64,000 nucleotides of DNA, from assembly GCA_029961685.1 (NCBI GenBank), contig JARWKL010000008.1, positions 15,595,981 to 15,659,980 of the forward strand, read 5' to 3'. The notes beneath the pieces are model-generated. The model made no database searches, was not told the origin of the DNA, and saw only the letters and a list, made by a program, of their open reading frames with translations. Origin of the DNA: Aristolochia californica (Eukaryota > Streptophyta > Magnoliopsida > Piperales > Aristolochiaceae). The translations under genes and the position numbers were made by a program. Position 1 is the first letter of the stretch, and every line of letters starts with the position of its first letter. Shown piece after piece: positions 61,438-64,000 of the stretch.

Positions 61438-62449
61438 ATGGATTTTAAACTCTTTTAGTTTTTATATATTAGGTTTTGCAATCATCAGGAAAAGGGGGAG
61501 GCGGGGTATTTTTAACTAATTGTTGAGTGCTAATCCATAAGTCATCTCTTAAAAAAATATAGCCCATTAGGCATGATTGACAGATAGATCACTTTAAAAA
61601 TTATCTATGATTGTTCGGTCAACTTTTTGAAAATGGGCAAAACAATGACTTGTTTGACTCGAGTAAATATCTCACCGCACGTTCACTTGTGAATTTAATG
61701 AACATTTGTTGTTCGCTTTAAATGGTTTGGATCCATAGGGCATTTGCATCTTTAACATGTTTCATGCATACATATCCATATTTAAAACATGTTATGATCA
61801 ATTAGAAATCTCTTTCTCATAAAATTCCAAGTCATTAGGGTTAAACTAGTGGAATTTCCCAGACTTGGACAACAAAACATTTCTATTCATTTGTGGTATG
61901 TGAATAAATTTTCTTTACTTACATTTGTTATTGTTTTTAATTTTTTCCATACATAAACTCTAAAATTTTCATTATGTTGTGATCTATTTACCTTTATCTT
62001 CTTGTTTATGAGACAGTTTGAAAGTGAAAACTCAAAGTTTTGATTTAAGAAAAATGTATACATCTAAAATGGAATGGAAAGGCACAAATGTAGAGAGAGA
62101 TAATTCCAAAAAGTCTCTGTATATTTAAGGGACTGTAAACTCTTTTAGTTTTTATGTATTAGGTTTTGCAATCATCGGGAAAAGGGTGAGATGGGGGATT
62201 TTTAACTGAGTGTTGACTCCCAATCCATAAGTCATCTCTTAAAAAAAAATAGCCCGTTATGCATGATTGACCTGAAAATCACTTTAAAAATCATCTATGT
62301 TTGTTAGGTCAAATTTTTTTAAATGGAAAAAATTATGGCTTATCTGACTCAGGTAAATATCCCATCGCACGTTTACTTGAGAATTTAATGAGCATTTGTT
62401 GTTCGTTTTAAAAGGTATGGATCCATAAGGCATTTGCAACTTTAACATG
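61438..62449 (-). repeat. Satellite block 7, inverted orientation (subfamily B)
   Basis: From about 61438 the same satellite runs as its reverse complement (for example TAGGTTTTGCAATCATCAGG at 61470 and CATGTTTCATGCATACATAT). About 1.5 units are present before the insertion at 62450. Subfamily B marks such as AAAATGGAATGGAAA and CTCAAAGTTTTG are present. The junction forms a large imperfect palindrome with the preceding units. Confidence 0.93.
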
Positions 62450-63639
62450 TGTTGAATTTATGGAAAAGTGAAATACTTCATTGACATCAATAACTTGTGG
62501 TAATCAGAGTACATGAACCTCTATTTATAATAGAGGAAGGTGGTAGAGTCCAATGACATTAAAACTACCCTTATCCCAATTACACCGAAACTCTAACACT
62601 TAAAGATAAATCCTAACATAATTAAATAACTCAATATAGATAAAAGACAAACATAACTCAAACTAAAACTCTTCTTTGACGTGATCATAAGATAAGATGC
62701 TTTTGTGAGTCCTTCTTGATCTTCCAATTGATGTGAGAAGGATGCCAGCTCATGGTCATCATTGTGGGTCCTACTTCTTATGGTCTTGGGCCCATCTTGT
62801 GAGTCTTCCTTGGTCGTGTGGGCTTGTGCTTATCTTCCAACACTCCCCCTCAAGCTGGTGGTGAGAGAACAACATGAATTCCCAGCTTGCAAATGATGTG
62901 TAGAATATAGTTGTATAAAATGGCACATCTTCCAATGTGCCTTCATCTTCCAATATTCCCCCTTACGCTGTTGCGTCCTTCCATGAGGCCCTCCTGGCAT
63001 AATGTAAGTGAGAGTAAAAATCACTCCTAGCCGGTAAGCCATTGCTTCATAGTCCAGTCCTGATGCTGTATATAGGACACACTCCATCTTCTATCGGTAG
63101 TGTGTCTATCGGCATTGCTACTAAGTGTCAACCACCGTGTCCCTCCATAGGACAACGAATCTTTAGTGGTAGAAGTCTTAAAAGCTATACAGGAGCGGGG
63201 AGGGGGGGGGGGGGGGGGAGAGGGGATAACATAGATGTAATAATAAGTTCCTCCATCATGGTATCCCAACTATGATATTTTTTGACATGGCCTATCATGG
63301 TTTTCCAACCATGATATTTTATAGGGCCCATCATGGTTTCCCAACAGGGATATTTTTTGGTGGAGTAAAATAAATAGACTTATGTATCTTTCTTTTGATA
63401 TTTAATTCTCCATATAAAGTCTCTTTCTTCATAGCATAAAATACCTCAGAATTTGAGGCTTTCTGCTGCCGCTCGAACCTCTTTTTCAATCTAACCTTTG
63501 CTGTTTCATATATCGATTTCTCTTTGTAGATAACTTAGATAAAAAATTGGCCGAATAGGTAAAAGAATAGACTTACAGGTATTTCATTTGATATATATTT
63601 CTCCTCATAAAGTCTAGTTCTTGATAGCAAACAATATAG
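62450..63639 (-). mobile_element. Truncated copia-type LTR element related to element A
   Basis: The LTR is 62450-62842 (plus-strand form TGTTGAATTTATGG...ATCTTCCAACA, 393 bp). Next to it lies CTCCCCCTCAAGC, the minus-strand polypurine tract. The minus-strand LTR start TGTTGGAAGATAAGCACAAG and CACACGACCAAGG resemble element A. The internal part has a G-run (63194-63219), three inverted copies of the element A tandem repeat (63255-63360), and a direct repeat of about 70 bp (near 63376 and 63570, containing ATAAAGTCT). No pol domain is recognised. The second LTR is absent; satellite restarts mid-unit at about 63640, so the far end and some satellite were lost. Confidence 0.8.
63194..63219. repeat. 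Poly-G tract
   Basis: GGGGAGG followed by about 18 consecutive G, then GAGAGGGG, within the retroelement. Could form a G-quadruplex or be inflated by slippage. Confidence 0.85.
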
Positions 63640-64000
63640 TATTCATCTAAAATGGGATGGAAATGCACAAATATATAGAGAGATAATTCCAAAAAGTCTC
63701 TGTAGCTTTTAGTGATTGTAAACTCTTTTAGTTTTTATATATTAGGTTTTGCAATCATCGGGAAAAGGGGGGAGGCGGGGGATTTTTAACTGAGAGTTGA
63801 CTCCCAATCCATAAGTCATTTCTTACCAAAATATAGCCCGTTACACATGATTCACCAATAAATCACTTTAAAAATCATCAATGATTGTTAGGTCAGCTTT
63901 TTTTAAATCGTTAAAATAATGAATTGTTTGACTCGAATAGATATCCCACCACACGTTCACTTGAGAATTTTTAATGAGCCTTTAGGGTTGAACTAGTAGA
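63640..64000 (-). repeat. Satellite block 8, inverted orientation, reaching window end
   Basis: Restarts mid-unit with TATTCATCTAAAATGGG and runs as reverse complement to the end of the window (ATTAGGTTTTGCAATCATCG at about 63740, GTTGAACTAGT at the end). About 40 bp from the end, TTAATGAGCCTTTAGGGTTG skips part of the unit, indicating another deletion. Confidence 0.92.

Noticed and set aside
62771..63275. Small frames in the inverted retroelement (60-85 codons, both strands)
   Set aside because: No domain, overlapping in several frames, and partly made of the poly-G tract and tandem repeats.

Overview
This window is a tandem-satellite block from a plant nuclear genome, with nested transposable elements and no recognisable cellular gene. 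The plant assignment rests on Ty1/copia and Ty3/gypsy (chromovirus-like) LTR retrotransposons with tRNA-Met primer sites, a short-LTR TRIM family, PIF/Harbinger and hAT DNA transposons, and very AT-rich satellite DNA. The species cannot be told from the sequence. A pericentromeric, knob or other heterochromatic location is likely by inference.

Layout. A satellite of about 665-695 bp per unit (roughly 54 units) occupies 1-4879, 14897-23633, 28071-30353, 31015-31423, 36968-42194 and 47224-61437. It then runs inverted at 61438-62449 and 63640-64000. Two sequence subfamilies can be told apart by small fixed indels. Interruptions are: (1) 4880-14896, a composite of the left part of retroelement A fused to the right part of copia element B. 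It carries a Harbinger element (6538-11110) with a hAT element inside it (8275-10748), and a short non-autonomous LTR element (12255-14286). (2) 23634-28070, a complete element A with 5-bp target duplications, whose 3' LTR is split by a tandem TRIM array. (3) 30354-31014, a solo LTR. (4) 31424-36967, a TRIM element whose interior holds a complete but mutated Ty3/gypsy chromovirus (31548-36664). (5) 42195-47223, a decayed Ty1/copia element B on the minus strand, with a TRIM inside its reverse transcriptase. (6) 62450-63639, a truncated retroelement in inverted satellite.

History. Several insertions have an empty counterpart elsewhere in the window, so events can be ordered. Elements A and B inserted into satellite. 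Satellite plus element junctions were then copied as a unit: 2.3-6.5 kb matches 22.0-25.0 kb, and 11.1-15.6 kb matches 45.5-47.8 kb. In one copy A and B were fused by loss of the DNA between them. Harbinger, hAT and the short LTR element came later. No coding region is intact; all pol, gag and transposase regions carry stops, frameshifts or deletions.

The most interesting signals are the satellite's two-subfamily organisation and co-amplification with transposons, the tandem TRIM array, a conserved tRNA T-arm-like motif next to the TRIM primer site, and the inverted satellite junction at about 61.44 kb.
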